The position numbers and the translations under genes were made by a program. From Marinilabiliaceae bacterium (GTDB taxonomy: Bacteria; Bacteroidota; Bacteroidia; Bacteroidales; Marinilabiliaceae): a stretch of 8,056 nt of DNA. The stretch covers positions 1 through 8,056 of the forward strand of contig JALVBA010000204.1 of assembly GCA_027010905.1 (NCBI GenBank). The letters run 5' to 3'. Below, one piece after another: positions 6,329 through 8,056 of this stretch. Below the pieces are notes generated by a model, which ran no database searches, had not been told where the DNA came from, and saw only the letters and a list, made by a program, of their open reading frames with translations. Numbering within the stretch: the first letter of the stretch is position 1; every line of letters starts with the position of its first letter.

Positions 6329-7873
6329 TTAAAATGGTGGAATTCCATGTTTCTTCTTCGGACGCATTGCCTCCTTACTTGCAGATACCTCAATAGCATG
6401 CAGTATGAGCTTTCTTGTTTCTGAAGGCTCTATAACTGCATCAATGTAACCTTTTGCGGCTGCAACATAGGGGTTGGCAAACTTATCCTTATACTCCTGA
6501 ACTTTCTTCTTTCTCATATCTTCAGGATTATCAGCCGATTCTATCTCTCTTTTAAAGATAATATTTGCAGCACCTTCAGGACCCATTACAGCAATCTCAG
6601 CTGTAGGCCACGCTACCATGAAATCGGCACCAAGGTGACGGGAGTTCATTGCAATGTAACCTCCTCCGTATGCTTTACGCAGAATAACAGTGATTTTTGG
6701 CACTGTTGCTTCCGAATAGGCATAAAGGATTTTAGCTCCATGACGAATTACTCCTGCATGCTCCTGATCAACACCCGGCAGATAACCCGGCATATCCTCA
6801 AGTGTGATAATCGGAATATTAAATGCATCACAGAAACGGATGAAACGAGCAGCTTTATCTGATGAATCAACATCAAGCACTCCCGCTAAAACCAATGGCT
6901 GGTTAGCCACAAATCCTACAGTCTCACCATTCAATCGCCCAAAGCCAATCACAATATTCGCTGCCCACAACTCCTGAATTTCAAAGAAATCAGAACTATC
7001 AACAACTGCCCTGATAACATCTCTGATGTCGTAAGGTTGTTTTGGATCTGAAGGAATAAGGCTTTCAATCTTTCCTTTTACTTTTGGAGGTTTTGGTGGA
7101 AATGTTCGTGATTTAGTCTCATTATTCCACGGAATAAATGACATAAGTTTTTTAATCTGGTCGAAACACTCCTTTTCACTCTCTGCAAAGAAGTGAGCAT
7201 TACCAGTAGTTTCGGCATGCACACGAGCTCCTCCAAGCTCCTCCATAGAGATATCCTCGCCAAGAACTGTTTTAATTACACTTGGCCCGGTAATAAACAT
7301 TTTAGATATCTTATCTACCACAAAAACAAAATCAGTAAGAGCAGGTGAGTATACCGCTCCACCGGCACATGGCCCTAAAATAACCGATATCTGAGGAATT
7401 ACTCCTGAAGCAAGAGTGTTACGATAGAAGATCTCTCCGTAACCGGCAAGTGAGTTAACACCCTCCTGAATTCTGGCTCCACCGGAATCATTAATACCAA
7501 TTAGAGGAACACGCATTTTTAGAGCATGATCCATTATCTTAGTTATTTTACGGGCATGCATCAAACCTAATGAACCACCGGCAACGGTAAAATCCTGTGC
7601 AAACACACATACCGGAGAACCATAAATTGAACCTGTACCAATAATTACTCCGTCGCCATGGAGCTCTTTCTTCTCCATTCCAAAGCCACGGGCTTCATGT
7701 TCAACAAACAGGTCGTATTCTATAAAAGAATCTTTATCACAAAGTGCCTGAATCCGCTCACGAGCAGTTAGTTTACCCATGGATACCTGCCTTTCAATGG
7801 CTTTTTCTCCACCACCTTGTTGCACTTTTTTCTTCCTTTTACGAAGATCAAGGATACTTTTTTTCAATGACAT
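6329..7873 (-). CDS. Acyl-CoA carboxyltransferase: propionyl-CoA carboxylase beta / methylmalonyl-CoA decarboxylase alpha
   Basis: This 514-residue carboxyltransferase moves CO2 between biotin and a short acyl-CoA, most likely propionyl-CoA/methylmalonyl-CoA, as used in succinate-propionate metabolism. It has the two crotonase-like halves of the family, and the length is normal. In the N-terminal half, GINDSGGARIQEGV (126-139) and GPCAGGAVYSPALTDF (167-182) supply the first oxyanion site. In the C-terminal half, LEDMPGYLPGVDQEHAGVIR (358-377), RKAYGGGYIAMNS (399-411) and VMGPEGAANIIF (429-440) supply the second. I407 lies where many propionyl-CoA carboxylases have Asp (AYGGAYDVM), as I recall the alignment; decarboxylase-type members often have Ile there. 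The start follows an A/T-rich leader and gives the usual basic N-terminus. Neither a biotin carboxylase nor a membrane decarboxylase subunit is seen, so carboxylase and decarboxylase roles cannot be separated here. Confidence 0.93.
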   Translation of the reverse strand: MSLKKSILDLRKRKKKVQQGGGEKAIERQVSMGKLTARERIQALCDKDSFIEYDLFVEHEARGFGMEKKELHGDGVIIGTGSIYGSPVCVFAQDFTVAGGSLGLMHARKITKIMDHALKMRVPLIGINDSGGARIQEGVNSLAGYGEIFYRNTLASGVIPQISVILGPCAGGAVYSPALTDFVFVVDKISKMFITGPSVIKTVLGEDISMEELGGARVHAETTGNAHFFAESEKECFDQIKKLMSFIPWNNETKSRTFPPKPPKVKGKIESLIPSDPKQPYDIRDVIRAVVDSSDFFEIQELWAANIVIGFGRLNGETVGFVANQPLVLAGVLDVDSSDKAARFIRFCDAFNIPIITLEDMPGYLPGVDQEHAGVIRHGAKILYAYSEATVPKITVILRKAYGGGYIAMNSRHLGADFMVAWPTAEIAVMGPEGAANIIFKREIESADNPEDMRKKKVQEYKDKFANPYVAAAKGYIDAVIEPSETRKLILHAIEVSASKEAMRPKKKHGIPPF

Positions 7874-8000
7874 AATTAAAAATTTAAATTAACTTGCTAC
7901 CGCTCAAGGGTTAACCGAAATCCCGAACAGTATTTCAAGCTGCATAGTTACTAAAATTTATCTTCATACTAAAAACAAATATTGAATTCATTCTTTTTTA
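7874..8000 (-). other. Leader of the carboxyltransferase gene
   Basis: About 120 bases of A/T-rich sequence lie between the promoter candidate and the ATG at 7873. The only structure I see is the 8-bp palindrome GGTTAACC (7909-7916). On the coding strand the stretch just before the ATG is pure A/T, which is common at Bacteroidota starts. I recognise no riboswitch. Confidence 0.35.
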
Positions 8001-8032
8001 AAAAGTTACACAAATAAATCTCCAAAAGCAAA
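8001..8032 (-). promoter_or_regulatory. Candidate Bacteroides-type housekeeping promoter for the carboxyltransferase operon
   Basis: On the - strand, TTTG (8032-8029) is followed after exactly 20 bases by TAACTTTT (8008-8001). This matches the Bacteroidota primary-sigma consensus TTTG-N19-21-TAnnTTTG at all but the last base. It would start transcription about 120 bases before the ATG. The exact -7 match TAGCTTTG (8036-8029) overlaps its -33 box and could belong to a second promoter, with its -33 box beyond the window edge. Confidence 0.45.
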
Positions 8033-8056
8033 GCTATTTTTACTTTGGTGTCTTAT

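Noticed and set aside
6635..7263. Short open frames opposite or overlapping the carboxyltransferase
   Set aside because: The 514-residue frame is intact with all family motifs, so these are chance frames.
1..8056. CRISPR array, tRNA, insertion sequence or phage remnant
   Set aside because: I saw no spaced direct repeats, cloverleaf, transposase motif or terminal inverted repeats by eye.

Overview
The window looks like ordinary chromosome from a low-GC member of the Bacteroidota (Bacteroidales-like). The evidence is its families (a short CstA, DUF3810, a DUF6249-like protein beside an ECF sigma factor, and an MmdA-type carboxyltransferase with a very small separate biotin carrier), A/T-rich start regions without clear Shine-Dalgarno sequences, and one promoter candidate of the Bacteroides TTTG-N20-TAnnTTTG type. 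I see no tRNA, rRNA, CRISPR array, insertion sequence or phage gene.

Left part, + strand. A short-form CstA carbon-starvation transporter (93-1529) overlaps by one base (TAATG) a DUF3810 membrane protein with an HEKAH zinc-type motif (1529-2593). After 62 bp comes an exported serine hydrolase of the beta-lactamase/penicillin-binding class (2656-3761). It is split by a one-base frame change at an A8 run that ends in the heptamer A AAA AAC. All three catalytic boxes survive, but in two frames.

Middle, + strand. An ECF-type promoter candidate (GTAACC, 15 bp, GTAT) starts three bases after the hydrolase stop codon. It precedes a compact stress-response-like cassette: a three-helix DUF6249-like protein (3817-4218), an ECF sigma factor (4218-4775, again joined by TAATG), and a small two-helix membrane protein that is probably the anti-sigma factor (4783-5148). 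The layout suggests autoregulation from the membrane.

Right part, - strand, convergent with the left. Reading leftwards from the right edge: a promoter candidate, an acyl-CoA carboxyltransferase of the propionyl-CoA carboxylase beta / methylmalonyl-CoA decarboxylase alpha family (7873-6329), a 106-residue biotin carrier (6316-5996), and a very strong intrinsic terminator directly after the carrier stop. A class I glutamine amidotransferase-like protein (5865-5158) follows as a separate unit. The carboxyltransferase and carrier need a biotin carboxylase or a membrane decarboxylase subunit to form an enzyme, and neither is in the window.

Most of the region is conserved housekeeping or regulation. 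The points most worth a second look are the frameshifted hydrolase with its slippery site, the self-promoted ECF cassette, the CstA-DUF3810 coupling, and the two-gene carboxylase operon. I see no convincing undescribed defence or mobile system.
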